Shown here in pieces: positions 40,593 through 49,585 of a DNA stretch of 64,000 nucleotides. Every line of letters starts with the position of its first letter. Within the stretch, counting starts at the first letter, position 1. The position numbers and the translations under genes were made by a program. Location of the stretch: NCBI GenBank assembly GCA_045634325.1, contig JAZRAA010000047.1, forward strand, positions 1-64,000, given 5' to 3'. Origin of the DNA: URNF01 sp045634325. GTDB lineage: Bacteria; Bacillota; Clostridia; Oscillospirales; Acutalibacteraceae. Under the pieces are notes generated by a model. That model did not search any database. It was not told where the DNA came from and saw only the letters and a program-made list of their open reading frames with translations.

Positions 40593-40628
40593 ATGCCGGA
40601 TGAGCGATATGTTCATCCGGCATTGTTT
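40593..40628 (+). terminator. Intrinsic-terminator-like hairpin upstream of the AbiE-like pair
   Basis: ATGCCGGATGA and TCATCCGGCAT form an 11-bp stem with a 9-nt loop followed by TGTTT. No gene ends nearby, so it may insulate the toxin-antitoxin promoter from upstream transcription. The rest of 40,500-40,690 shows no coding signal. Confidence 0.55.
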
Positions 40629-40698
40629 ATAAAGGACCTATAAATTCGAGTTAAAATTAAAAACTTAAAACATACAAACAAAATTGTATCAAAATATA

Positions 40699-40731
40699 TT
40701 GCATTATATCAAAACTTATGATATAATGCAA
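40699..40731 (+). promoter_or_regulatory. Promoter embedded in a 33-nt inverted repeat, AbiE-like operon
   Basis: TTGCATTATATCA and TGATATAATGCAA are perfect 13-nt inverted arms with a 7-nt spacer. The left arm starts with a -35 (TTGCAT) and the right arm holds the -10 (TATAAT) at exactly 17 nt. A dimeric repressor bound here would cover the whole promoter, as expected for autoregulation by an AbiEi-type antitoxin. Confidence 0.8.
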
Positions 40732-40760
40732 ATAAAGTCTGCTGAGGGAGGTTGTTTTTT

Positions 40761-41726
40761 TTGATAAACGCGAAGCAATATCTGAAAAAAGTGTTTGGGG
40801 ATAAAATATTTATTGAAGAATTCTTTTCGTATAGCGATTTGCCTATGTATCTAAACGAGAATTATAACCTATGTCGTTTGGATTTGCATATGGATTTTTC
40901 ATATGTTTTGGTGAAACCGAAAGAAGAAATTAAAATTAATATTCCAACTATTAAAAAGCAGTTTTTACAAATAGAAAAGTTCACACATTTAAAACCTATT
41001 TTAGTAATTGATAACCTTCGTTTGTCTCAACGTAATTCTTTGATTCAATCAAACATAGCGTTTATAGTGCCTGATAGACATATTTATATTCCGCAATATG
41101 TCATAAACTTAACAGAACAAGAAACTAAAATCAATCAATATGGCGAAACCTTTTCGATTGCAACACAGGTTATTTACATTTATTTTTTGTTAAAAAAAAT
41201 CGTTGAAACAAATGCGCATCAACTCAGCCAGGAGTTACCATATTCAGTAGCTGCCATTAATCGTGCTTTAAGAGAACTTTGCTATAGAGAACTTTTGGAA
41301 ACTTTTGGAAACTCAACAAGAAAAGTCTATAGAATTAAAGATGTAAAAGATTATTGGAAAAAAGGCAAAAAATTTCTTTTTAATCCAGTAAAAGAACGAT
41401 GCTATGTGGATTTTAATTTTGATCATACTAGTTTTCAAATGTCAAACGATCTCGCGCTATCGAGGTTGTCTTTTCTAAATGGGCGAAATGTTTGTTATTA
41501 TGCCGCATCAACCAAAGAGTATAATGCCATTGATAAAAAATATATTTTAAACGAATATGATGTTTTCGAACATGACTATTGTATTATAGAAAAGTTTAGT
41601 TACGATCCTAAGGTCCTTTCAAAATCGCAATATATAGATGTTATATCTTTATACGCACAGTTCAAAGATGTTAAAGATGAAAGAGTTCAAATAGAAATCG
41701 AAAGTTTGGTGAAAGAGTTATTATGA
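40761..41726 (+). CDS. Winged-helix protein, probable AbiEi-like antitoxin/autorepressor
   Basis: The 321-residue protein has an unrecognised N-terminal part (~1-130), a predicted winged-helix segment (~132-200: FSIATQVIYIYFLLKK, then LSQELPYSVAAINRALRELC and a beta-wing RKVYRI), and a C-terminal domain (~205-321). Start is a TTG at 40,761, nine bases after GGGAGG; an upstream in-frame TTG touches the site. It overlaps the downstream nucleotidyltransferase gene by 4 nt (ATGA). The pairing with a nucleotidyltransferase and the promoter palindrome suggest the AbiE type IV toxin-antitoxin layout; sequence similarity to known AbiEi is not clear by eye. Confidence 0.65.
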   Translation: MINAKQYLKKVFGDKIFIEEFFSYSDLPMYLNENYNLCRLDLHMDFSYVLVKPKEEIKINIPTIKKQFLQIEKFTHLKPILVIDNLRLSQRNSLIQSNIAFIVPDRHIYIPQYVINLTEQETKINQYGETFSIATQVIYIYFLLKKIVETNAHQLSQELPYSVAAINRALRELCYRELLETFGNSTRKVYRIKDVKDYWKKGKKFLFNPVKERCYVDFNFDHTSFQMSNDLALSRLSFLNGRNVCYYAASTKEYNAIDKKYILNEYDVFEHDYCIIEKFSYDPKVLSKSQYIDVISLYAQFKDVKDERVQIEIESLVKELL

Positions 41727-42469
41727 TAAATATTAATGGATTATATAAGTTTAGAGATTTTTTTAATGAGCACACAGATAAGTATGTTCTTATTGGGGGT
41801 AGTGCTTGTTCTATTGTTTTCGACGAGGTTGGCGAAGATTTTAGAGCCACAAAAGATTTGGATGTTGTTTTAATAGTTGAAAACATTAGCGATGACTTTG
41901 GTAAAATCTTTTGGGAATTTATTAAAGAAGCCAATTATAATGCTATAGAAACCGGCGAGGTCCAAAAACAATTCTATCGTTTTAAAGATCCGCAAAACAA
42001 AGACTTCCCAAAGATGATTGAGTTGTTCTCAAGGAAACCTCAAATAGATTTATTGCCGGACACGCATTTGACTCCTATACATATTTCCGATGATGTTTCA
42101 AGTTTGTCGGCAATACTTCTTAATGACGATTATTATACATTTCTATTAAACGGAAGACGTTTAATAGACGGTTTCAGTGTGCTTGACGAAAAATATTTAA
42201 TCCCTTTTAAAGCAAAAGCTTGGTGCGAATTGGTTGAACGTAGAAATCAAGGTGAAGAAGGCAACTCAAAACACATCAAAAAGCACTACAGAGACGTTTA
42301 TAAACTTTTGATGTTGTTGCCTGAAAGTGAAAAAGTACAACTTGCCGATCAAGTAAAATTAGATATGCAGAATTTTATTGATGGTGTGGAACAAGGATTG
42401 TTTATTTCCGAAGATATTGATAACGAGTTTTTATGTCAAAAACTGCGTGAAATATATTTGTCGGTTTGA
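41723..42469 (+). CDS. Nucleotidyltransferase, probable AbiEii-like toxin
   Basis: The 248-residue protein carries the minimal nucleotidyltransferase signature: VLIGGSACSIVFDEVG at 22-37 and DLDVVL with Asp45 and Asp47. A helical C-terminal half (~130-248) follows. This matches the AbiEii/DUF6036 class, of which some members modify tRNA or other targets to stop growth. The start overlaps the upstream gene by 4 nt, so the pair is cotranslated. The substrate is unknown. Confidence 0.72.
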   Translation: MININGLYKFRDFFNEHTDKYVLIGGSACSIVFDEVGEDFRATKDLDVVLIVENISDDFGKIFWEFIKEANYNAIETGEVQKQFYRFKDPQNKDFPKMIELFSRKPQIDLLPDTHLTPIHISDDVSSLSAILLNDDYYTFLLNGRRLIDGFSVLDEKYLIPFKAKAWCELVERRNQGEEGNSKHIKKHYRDVYKLLMLLPESEKVQLADQVKLDMQNFIDGVEQGLFISEDIDNEFLCQKLREIYLSV

Positions 42470-42547
42470 GCAATAAAGAAATAGTCGAAAAAAGCTATTG
42501 GGAAAAGTTATAGAATATAGCTTAAAAACAGAGGGAAAGTGAAATAA

Positions 42548-43798
42548 ATGATCGTATATTTAGATACAAATGTTTATTACGGAGCGAAGTTTGTCTTTGA
42601 TAGAGGAAAATTTGAGACACTAAAAACATTATTAAACGATGGAATAATTAAAGTTTTATATACTTCAGCTACTAAGGGAGAAGTGCTTCAACACATCGAA
42701 GAGGATATTACAAAAGAAATAACTGCTTACAATAGAGCAATTCGGAAGAATTTATCAAGTTTCAAAATCGATGAAGATTTATCCATACAGGAGATATCCA
42801 TTCATGATTTTGTGAGGGATAGAAAAGACAAACTTCAGAGTTTTTTTGATTTAGCTAATGTTGAAAGTATTTCTTTAAATCCTTTAAACGCAGAAATGCT
42901 GATGGATGATTATTTTAATATGAATCCTCCTTTTGAAAGCAAAAAGCCACACGAATTCAAAGATGCAATTATGATTAACGCAATTCGCAATTATCAAAGA
43001 GCCGCTAATGAAAAAATATGTATTGTTTCGGATGACGCAGGATTTCGGAAAGCATTTGAGGAAAATGCTAACTTTATCTGTTTTGAATATTTGAGTTATT
43101 TTTTCAACTACATTCAAGAAGAGCGTGCATTAAATACATATTATTCTTCTTTAATAGCTAACGGATTCTTTGAAGATGAAATAGAAAATTATTTGGAAGC
43201 TTTGGATATAGATCGTGGTGATTATTCGGATTGGGAATGCGATAGCAAAGAGCTACGCGATCTTGATTGTGAGTTATTATATATAGAAAGAGATCGAAAC
43301 CCAGAGAAACTGCAACTACATATTCAGTTAAATTACGATATAGACGTTGAAATATCCCATAGGGATGATGATCTCTCATATTATGATAAGGAAGAACATA
43401 GATATTTGTTTGAGGAGTATGTTACTTGGTTGGAAAGACATACATTATCAGAAGAGATAATAGTATTGTGCAGTATAGTTAACGACGGAGAATATTTTGA
43501 GTTTGAAAAAATAATATCGGATCGCAAATATGATTTTTTGGATTTGTGTGATGATACAATGTATGATTTTGACGAAATTTCTTCAACGCAAAATGAAGAC
43601 CCCAATTTGGTGTATTGCGCACAATGCGGAAGGATAATAGGCCATACGCCAATATATTTCGATTATGATGGGGAACCTTTGTGCGGAAATTGTATGATAG
43701 ATGATACAGAGGGCATGGTATGCCCAGACTGCGGAAGAAAAGTGCCATATGAAAAATCAATTAATGGCTTTTGTGAAGATTGCGCTAAAGAAAGATAG
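42548..43798 (+). CDS. PIN-domain protein with two C-terminal zinc ribbons
   Basis: The 416-residue protein begins MIVYLDTNVYYG (Asp6), with later acidic residues Glu45, Asp139 (FKDAIM) and Asp162/163 (VSDDAGF). This is the pattern of a PIN-fold ribonuclease of the DUF4935 kind. A long acidic middle region (~180-350) is followed by two zinc ribbons (CAQC...CGNC at 357-382 and CPDC...CEDC at 392-412). It lies 78 nt after the AbiE-like toxin on the same strand and may share its transcript. A role as an RNA-cutting effector is inferred. Confidence 0.75.
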   Translation: MIVYLDTNVYYGAKFVFDRGKFETLKTLLNDGIIKVLYTSATKGEVLQHIEEDITKEITAYNRAIRKNLSSFKIDEDLSIQEISIHDFVRDRKDKLQSFFDLANVESISLNPLNAEMLMDDYFNMNPPFESKKPHEFKDAIMINAIRNYQRAANEKICIVSDDAGFRKAFEENANFICFEYLSYFFNYIQEERALNTYYSSLIANGFFEDEIENYLEALDIDRGDYSDWECDSKELRDLDCELLYIERDRNPEKLQLHIQLNYDIDVEISHRDDDLSYYDKEEHRYLFEEYVTWLERHTLSEEIIVLCSIVNDGEYFEFEKIISDRKYDFLDLCDDTMYDFDEISSTQNEDPNLVYCAQCGRIIGHTPIYFDYDGEPLCGNCMIDDTEGMVCPDCGRKVPYEKSINGFCEDCAKER

Positions 43799-43820
43799 TT
43801 GAAAAAATAATAGAGGAAAA

Positions 43821-43860
43821 AGAAATAAGGATAGAGAATTAATTCTCTACCCTTATTTCT
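43821..43860. terminator. Bidirectional terminator between convergent PIN and GHKL genes
   Basis: AGAAATAAGG-A-TAGAGAATT is complementary to AATTCTCTA-C-CCTTATTTCT, a 40-nt nearly perfect inverted repeat. It starts 23 nt after the PIN stop and includes the stop codon of the opposite gene (43,839-43,841). Confidence 0.8.
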
Positions 43861-45851
43861 TTTGGCATTATTGCCGTATTATCTTTTTGCTGTTCAATTA
43901 CTTCATCAGCCGTTTTGTAATTCTGCTGAAGTTTATCCCTGTCCAACGAAAGTTTATTCAGCAAGAAATCATATCTGATTTTGAGTTCGGCAAAAACTTC
44001 GCTCCATGTTTTAACATAAATCTTATAATTATTAACTTTAAAGACTAAAGATCTTTCACCATGGACTTTGTTTGTATCAATTTCATTTTTTATATAATTA
44101 TCTGTAGAGAAACCGTTGCCGACAAGATAAAATTGCCATGTCATGTTTGGGGCGTTAAATTCGTCAACGCTCATTATAACGTTCATATATTTTTTGATTT
44201 GGCTTAATTGCTTTTCCCCAAGATTAATATTAGGATGCTTTAGTTCTATTACAATGTTGTTGATAGTTTCACTGATAACATCCTGTCTTACAGCAAAAAT
44301 ATCCATTTGTTTCAATTTATCTGGATGTTCGATATTTTTATCCTCATACTCTTGATGAAGAATATACAAATACCTTCGTAGAGCTTCTTCAAAATTCGGC
44401 TCGGCAGCAGTCACAAGATTGTATTGTTCGCCAAAAATCCAGTAGTGGTTTTCAATCATTTTTTGAATGTGCACAACTTCGTTGGCTTTTAAATCTTTAT
44501 TGAAAACTAACTGCCTTAGGTCCTCAATAGCTCGGTACCGATCGTTTAATAGTTTTATCGTTTTGGTTATATTGGATAACCTTGCGTAATTAAGGATTTC
44601 CGCGAGCTCTTTCCGGTCGTTTGAATCCATATCCAAAATTTCTTCTAAAATTTTAAATAACGAATCTACTTCGCCGCTTTCCATAATTAAATCTAAGAGG
44701 CGTATGAATGTTTTTCGTTGCTCTTTATTCATACTTGAAGAGAAAATCTTCGGTTGAGCAATATATAAACAAGAGACGACATCTTCGACTTGACTTTTTC
44801 TGAAATTCTGCAAGGGATCTTTTTCGTCAAAATTAGGAAAAGCTGAAGATATTTCTAAACTATCAATTACTTCAGAAACATGACTTTTTAAAAAAGGCCT
44901 ACGCCTGTCAAAGAGCATCTGATTAACATCATGCATTAGCGCTTGGAAGTTATCGCTCTTTTTAGTGTGCAAAACATTCCGTTCAATATCAATTTGTTCG
45001 TTTTCACTGTTGCTGTTAAAATCAAAATGATCGAACAAAGGACTTTTTATATAAACGCTATGATAGAAGGAGTCCCCTTTATTATTATAGGTGGTGTTTT
45101 CTTTTTGCTTTTCAGTTGCACTACTATCTATATAATAATATTTTGAATACTCAGCCAGTTTCGATGTCCAACAAACAAATTTCACTTGGTAAGAAGGTTT
45201 TATTCCGTCCTCGGCGACATTAATGGAGTCTTTTTCCAATATGAGATGTGAATAATCTAACTCTTCACCATTAACGATGATTTTAAAATTCTTCTCTTCG
45301 TTTAATTCTAAGAACCAGCAAAACTCCTTGCAAAGTTGTTCTTTGATAGAGGAGTTGGATAGTTCATCGCTGTCCACATTTATAAATTCTACAGTGGTTC
45401 CTGTGCTTTTTTCTACCGTAACAGGTGAATTAGGACTATAACGATTTAACTCATCTGCACCGATTGTGATATTATATTCATAATTTTTGCCATCCCGGCA
45501 ATACACAGTTGTCCAGGAAGCTAATGAGGCAAAGGTGAAAAAGGTCAATCTGCCAACGCCGTTTTTGCCGTGAATATCTGACACTTTGATATTTGGATCA
45601 TAAATCTTTTCGGATTGGAAAAAAGGCCTGAATTTATCATCTAATAAATCCCTATCGATACCATACCCATTATCCATAACCCTAATAGAAGATATTGCAC
45701 CAAAATCGTTTTCGCTAGTTTCAACATACACTTCGGTCGCTTTTGCATCAAAGCCATTCCATATGTATTCGCATATTGATTTGAGTGGTGTATATCTTTT
45801 TAAGGAATTTTTTATTCCCTTAGAAGTTATTTGTACATTATTTTCACTCAC
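43839..45851 (-). CDS. GHKL ATPase fused to a Shedu-like (DUF4263) nuclease domain
   Basis: From the GTG at 45,851 the protein has 670 residues. The N-terminus is a GHKL (Hsp90/MutL/MORC-type) ATPase: N-box EYIWNGFDA (Glu29, Asn32), VMDNGYGID (58-66) and GKNGVG (95-100). A middle transducer and helical region (~150-460) follows. Residues ~467-560 match a Shedu/PD-(D/E)XK nuclease: ENHYWIFGEQ, MDIFA (Asp517), IVIELKHP (Glu536, Lys538) and QIKKYM. A GGGAG site and a promoter fix the start. ATPase-controlled cleavage of foreign nucleic acid is inferred, not shown. Confidence 0.78.
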   Translation of the reverse strand: MSENNVQITSKGIKNSLKRYTPLKSICEYIWNGFDAKATEVYVETSENDFGAISSIRVMDNGYGIDRDLLDDKFRPFFQSEKIYDPNIKVSDIHGKNGVGRLTFFTFASLASWTTVYCRDGKNYEYNITIGADELNRYSPNSPVTVEKSTGTTVEFINVDSDELSNSSIKEQLCKEFCWFLELNEEKNFKIIVNGEELDYSHLILEKDSINVAEDGIKPSYQVKFVCWTSKLAEYSKYYYIDSSATEKQKENTTYNNKGDSFYHSVYIKSPLFDHFDFNSNSENEQIDIERNVLHTKKSDNFQALMHDVNQMLFDRRRPFLKSHVSEVIDSLEISSAFPNFDEKDPLQNFRKSQVEDVVSCLYIAQPKIFSSSMNKEQRKTFIRLLDLIMESGEVDSLFKILEEILDMDSNDRKELAEILNYARLSNITKTIKLLNDRYRAIEDLRQLVFNKDLKANEVVHIQKMIENHYWIFGEQYNLVTAAEPNFEEALRRYLYILHQEYEDKNIEHPDKLKQMDIFAVRQDVISETINNIVIELKHPNINLGEKQLSQIKKYMNVIMSVDEFNAPNMTWQFYLVGNGFSTDNYIKNEIDTNKVHGERSLVFKVNNYKIYVKTWSEVFAELKIRYDFLLNKLSLDRDKLQQNYKTADEVIEQQKDNTAIMPKEIRVEN

Positions 45852-45873
45852 GTGTATCGGCTCCCTATACAGA

Positions 45874-45902
45874 ATTATATTAATATTATACTTTATTTTC
45901 AA
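45874..45902 (-). promoter_or_regulatory. Predicted sigma-A promoter of the GHKL-nuclease gene
   Basis: On the minus strand TTGAAA-17 nt-TATAAT lies 23 nt upstream of the GTG start. It overlaps the possible upstream start codon of the same frame and so rules it out. The gene is transcribed as a single unit. Confidence 0.75.
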
Positions 45903-46057
45903 AATATAATCAACATCAATAAAAGATTTTATAAAAGCTCATTAGTAACAATGATTAATTATTAATGCATTTCATTACCTGCATGTAGCATATATGAATA
46001 GATAATTAAGAGAAAAAACGTCGCAGAAATGCGGCGCTTTACTTTTTGAAAACACTA

Positions 46058-46111
46058 TTGACAAATTCTCTCTAACGCGTTAGAATAAAAGTGTCCTCTA
46101 ATAGATTAGAG
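46058..46111 (+). promoter_or_regulatory. Promoter with two TCTAAY-N2-RTTAGA operators, blaI-like operon
   Basis: TTGACA-17 nt-TAGAAT forms the promoter. TCTAACGCGTTAGA (46,071-46,084) overlaps the spacer and -10, and TCTAATAGATTAGA (46,097-46,110) covers the start site. The two 14-nt palindromes share the same half-sites and are natural targets for the adjacent BlaI/MecI-family repressor. Confidence 0.8.
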
Positions 46112-46126
46112 AAAGGAGCGTTTGTT

Positions 46127-46492
46127 ATGAACACACCAAAAGTATTTGAAAGTGAATATCGGTTTTGCCTTATTTTGTGGGAGCATGAGCCTGTTAAAAC
46201 CACAGAATTAGTAACGCTTTGCCAAGAGCAGCTTGGCTGGAAACCGACCACAACTTATACGGTTATTAAACGACTTTCCGAACGTGGCATTTTAGAAAAT
46301 AATAATAAGATTGTAACCTCGCTTGTTAGCAAGGATCAGGTGCAGGCTGCAGAACTTAATGAAATGGTGGAGAAAACCTTTGAAGGCTCCTTGCCAGCAT
46401 TTGTGGCTGCGTTTACCAAACATCAGAACATCTCCGAGGAAGAAATTGATGCGGTTCAAAAGATGATTGACCGCTTCAGGAAAGGAGAATAA
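46127..46492 (+). CDS. BlaI/MecI/CopY-family repressor
   Basis: The 121-residue winged-helix protein includes YRFCLILWEHEPVKTTELVT, WKPTTTYTVIKRLSERGIL and a C-terminal dimerisation and cleavage region. The ATG at 46,127 has AAAGGAG upstream. Two palindromes overlap its promoter. It is followed after 2 nt by a BlaR1-like sensor protease, the usual partner that cuts BlaI to relieve repression. Confidence 0.9.
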   Translation: MNTPKVFESEYRFCLILWEHEPVKTTELVTLCQEQLGWKPTTTYTVIKRLSERGILENNNKIVTSLVSKDQVQAAELNEMVEKTFEGSLPAFVAAFTKHQNISEEEIDAVQKMIDRFRKGE

Positions 46493-46494
46493 CT

Positions 46495-49164
46495 ATGGCT
46501 GATATTTTCTTGAAAATTGTCAACATGAGCATATCTGCAAGTTGGATTGTTCTTGCGGTATTGCTTTTAAGATTGTTGCTTAAAAGGGCTCCTAAATGGA
46601 TTACTGTTCTCCTTTGGGGTATTGTTGCTATTAGACTGATTTGCCCGTTTTCTATCGAGAGCGTCCTGAGCCTTATTCCGAGCACGGAAACAATTAGTCC
46701 AGAGATTATGATGGATAAAACACCGACTATCAATTCTGGTGTTCCAATCATCAATAATATCGTCAACCCTGTTATCGGAGAGTCGTTTGCTCCCGATCCT
46801 ATTGCAAGCGCTAATCCCTTGCAGATTTTGATTCCGGTTTTGGCAATTGCTTGGATTGTGGGAATCGTTATAATGCTTGCCTATACTGCCATTAGCTATT
46901 TCCGTGTGAAAAGTAAAATTGGCACAGCGGTTCTTTTTCGTGACAATATCTATCAAAGCGAAAACGTTGTTTCTCCTTTTGTGCTCGGTATTATTAAACC
47001 GAAAATTTATTTGCCATTCAATATGAATGGTCAGGATATGAATCACGTTATTGCACACGAAAATGCGCATATCCGTCGCAAAGACCACTGGTGGAAGCCT
47101 TTTGGCTTTTTGGTGCTTACATTGCATTGGTTCAATCCTTTAATGTGGCTTGGTTACGTGCTTCTTTGTAGAGATATCGAACTTGCCTGCGATGAAAAGG
47201 TTGTAAAAGAATTTGATAACGAGCAAAAAGCCGATTACTCTCAGGCGCTTTTGACTTGTAGTGTAAACCGTCGTGTTATTGCGGCATGTCCTCTTGCTTT
47301 TGGAGAGGTAGGTGTAAAAAATAGAGTGAAATCTGTGCTGAATTATAAGAAACCTGCTTTTTGGATTGTTGTAGCCGCTATTGTTGCAAGTATTGCAGTT
47401 GCAGTTTGCTTCTTGACAAATCCGAGAACAACAATAGATGATGAATTATCGGTATTTATTGATACGCAAGTGGCAGACCATCATTCAGATTACAAGTACA
47501 GCCATAGTATCGATTATGATAATTTTATCGCTGTTAACTGTAAAATATTAGAAGTCGATAAATCTGTAGACAAAACAATAGTTTATTTGTGGGCAATGTA
47601 TCACGAATATAGTTGTGAAAATGGTGTTGTTAAATTAGAAACGTCAGCCCATATTCCAACAGTTATTACCGCTAAGCAGGAAGGCAAACACGGGCATTAT
47701 AAACTCGTTGAATATTGGGAACCACATGAAGGAGAATTGTATGAAAGCGATATTAAAGATAAGTTCCCAATTCATTTGCACTATAAAGCTCTTAATTCTC
47801 AACTTTACGATGATGAGCAAAGAGCATTTTGCGAAAACGCTGCTAAGGAATATTTCAATGCTAAAATTGAAAACGGGAATCTAAATATTACAACAGTTAA
47901 TCTTAGTCAACTTAGGGATACACATCCCCATTTCTTCAACGTTCCAACCGATGGTGGATTGACAGTATATATATGGGAAATGGGTGAAAATATTTACGAA
48001 TGTCATCTTGCAAACACTGCAAGAGAAGCTCTAACCGATCAGAGCTTCGTTTATACTGTAGGCGCTGCAACCATACCGGAAATGCGTGCAATTTTAACTA
48101 CATATAATGTTGATAAAAAAGACATTACTGTTCAGCCGGTTATTAACCCGTTGTCAAGTTATTACTATGAGATAGATGACACCTATCGTGCAAATATTAA
48201 AGAATTGTTTTGGAAAGATTCCTATAATGTCATAGATTATGATGGTTCAAGTATCCCTAAATTAAATGTCACCTGCGGTAATGTTTCAACAGAGGCATCT
48301 ATGGGAACCACCGAGTGGACTTCTGATGCAGGAAACGGAAAGATGCAAACAGTAAATGGTGATAGCAGTCATCCGTTAGAAAGAATGGATTATTTGTTGC
48401 CATTAGCGTTAAAAGTTAATCGCTCTGATAATGCCACACCGATTGTGGGATTGAATTTTAATGTGGCACCGGACAGCATTAAAGTTAACTCTTGGTTTGT
48501 TGGTGACAATGGAAACACTAAATCCTTCGACGCTGAAGTGGATGGCTTTAATATCAAGCTAAATGCCGGCAAAGAGACCTGCGTTTATGAGGTTGTTGCA
48601 ACTTGGAACAAGTCTACGAAATACTATGGTACGGTGAGATATTCATTCTGTGTAGTTGAAAGTTCTTCTCCATCCAATCAGGTGTATGATGTTGCTCTTT
48701 CGTTTGCGAATTGGACGGATGATAGTAAAATTTATACAAGTTCATTAAACTTAAGTAAAATGCAGTCAAACAGTATTAAACATCTACCTATCTACAAATT
48801 TGATTCTTTGAAAGACTTGAAACAATTCAAAGAATCTTTTGGTGATATACTAACAATGGATAATGGTTGGGATGAGGTGCCCTCTTTTAATGAGGCTACC
48901 GTAAAATACGATGCGAAGTTTTTTGAAGATAATTGCTTAATGCTAGTTTATGTTTCTGCATCAAATTCCACCCACCGTTTCGGCTTAGGCAGCATTGGCT
49001 GGGATGAAAAATCATTCTGTATCAATGTAGTAGAAACCACCGGTAAAGAATTTGTTGATGCGGCTATGGCCGGGTGGTTCTTGACTGTTGCCGTATCGAA
49101 GGATTCTATTGCAACCTGTACTGAATTTGATGCGGATTTGAACAATGAAATAAAACTGTATTAA
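46495..49164 (+). CDS. BlaR1/M56-family sensor metalloprotease with large extracellular domain
   Basis: The 889-residue protein has several N-terminal transmembrane helices and the zinc protease motif VIAHENAHIRRKDH (HExxH) near 185, then ACDEKVV, as in M56 peptidases. A last helix (~283-305) leads into a ~580-residue exported region. That region has no penicillin-binding SxxK/SxN pattern that can be recognised, so the signal is probably not a beta-lactam. It likely cuts the BlaI-like repressor to induce itself and the downstream membrane genes. Confidence 0.85.
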   Translation: MADIFLKIVNMSISASWIVLAVLLLRLLLKRAPKWITVLLWGIVAIRLICPFSIESVLSLIPSTETISPEIMMDKTPTINSGVPIINNIVNPVIGESFAPDPIASANPLQILIPVLAIAWIVGIVIMLAYTAISYFRVKSKIGTAVLFRDNIYQSENVVSPFVLGIIKPKIYLPFNMNGQDMNHVIAHENAHIRRKDHWWKPFGFLVLTLHWFNPLMWLGYVLLCRDIELACDEKVVKEFDNEQKADYSQALLTCSVNRRVIAACPLAFGEVGVKNRVKSVLNYKKPAFWIVVAAIVASIAVAVCFLTNPRTTIDDELSVFIDTQVADHHSDYKYSHSIDYDNFIAVNCKILEVDKSVDKTIVYLWAMYHEYSCENGVVKLETSAHIPTVITAKQEGKHGHYKLVEYWEPHEGELYESDIKDKFPIHLHYKALNSQLYDDEQRAFCENAAKEYFNAKIENGNLNITTVNLSQLRDTHPHFFNVPTDGGLTVYIWEMGENIYECHLANTAREALTDQSFVYTVGAATIPEMRAILTTYNVDKKDITVQPVINPLSSYYYEIDDTYRANIKELFWKDSYNVIDYDGSSIPKLNVTCGNVSTEASMGTTEWTSDAGNGKMQTVNGDSSHPLERMDYLLPLALKVNRSDNATPIVGLNFNVAPDSIKVNSWFVGDNGNTKSFDAEVDGFNIKLNAGKETCVYEVVATWNKSTKYYGTVRYSFCVVESSSPSNQVYDVALSFANWTDDSKIYTSSLNLSKMQSNSIKHLPIYKFDSLKDLKQFKESFGDILTMDNGWDEVPSFNEATVKYDAKFFEDNCLMLVYVSASNSTHRFGLGSIGWDEKSFCINVVETTGKEFVDAAMAGWFLTVAVSKDSIATCTEFDADLNNEIKLY

Positions 49165-49254
49165 TTATGAAATTATGATTGTTTCATAATGTTTTATTTG
49201 TTTCATTAGCAATGAAACAATGCATATTGCGATGAAACAAAGGAGTGTGATCGA

Positions 49255-49545
49255 ATGAAAAAGAAAGTTATTATTTTGGTTGCTATCATCATTTTGTTGG
49301 TGGCTTGGGGTAGTATGGCATATTCTGACTATGCCGATGTTGCCATCAGTTTCGATAAACCGAAGTTTTGTATTACTACAATGACCGCTGATGATGGCGG
49401 TTCGGGTAAATATATTGGTTTAGGTTATTCGTTTGATCTTGATGGGCATTTAGAAAGCAACGGAAAGTATGAAGTAGATAAATACACATATAAGATTTTT
49501 GGTATTACCATTAAGCAAGGTGAAGCAAATCCGCAAAAAGGATAA
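49255..49545 (+). CDS. Small exported or membrane-anchored protein
   Basis: The 96-residue protein has one N-terminal hydrophobic helix (~4-22) and a ~70-residue polar domain. No family is recognised. Its ribosome binding site (AAAGGAGTGTGAT) is repeated almost exactly before the next gene, suggesting related leader sequences. It probably belongs to the blaI-like regulon by position. Confidence 0.65.
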   Translation: MKKKVIILVAIIILLVAWGSMAYSDYADVAISFDKPKFCITTMTADDGGSGKYIGLGYSFDLDGHLESNGKYEVDKYTYKIFGITIKQGEANPQKG

Positions 49546-49585
49546 TTGCTTGAACGATTATACTTTGACAAAGGAGTGTGATTAG

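Noticed and set aside
46127..49164. Beta-lactam resistance locus
   Set aside because: BlaI and BlaR1 homologues are present, but no beta-lactamase or penicillin-binding protein gene is nearby and the sensor domain lacks visible SxxK/SxN motifs.
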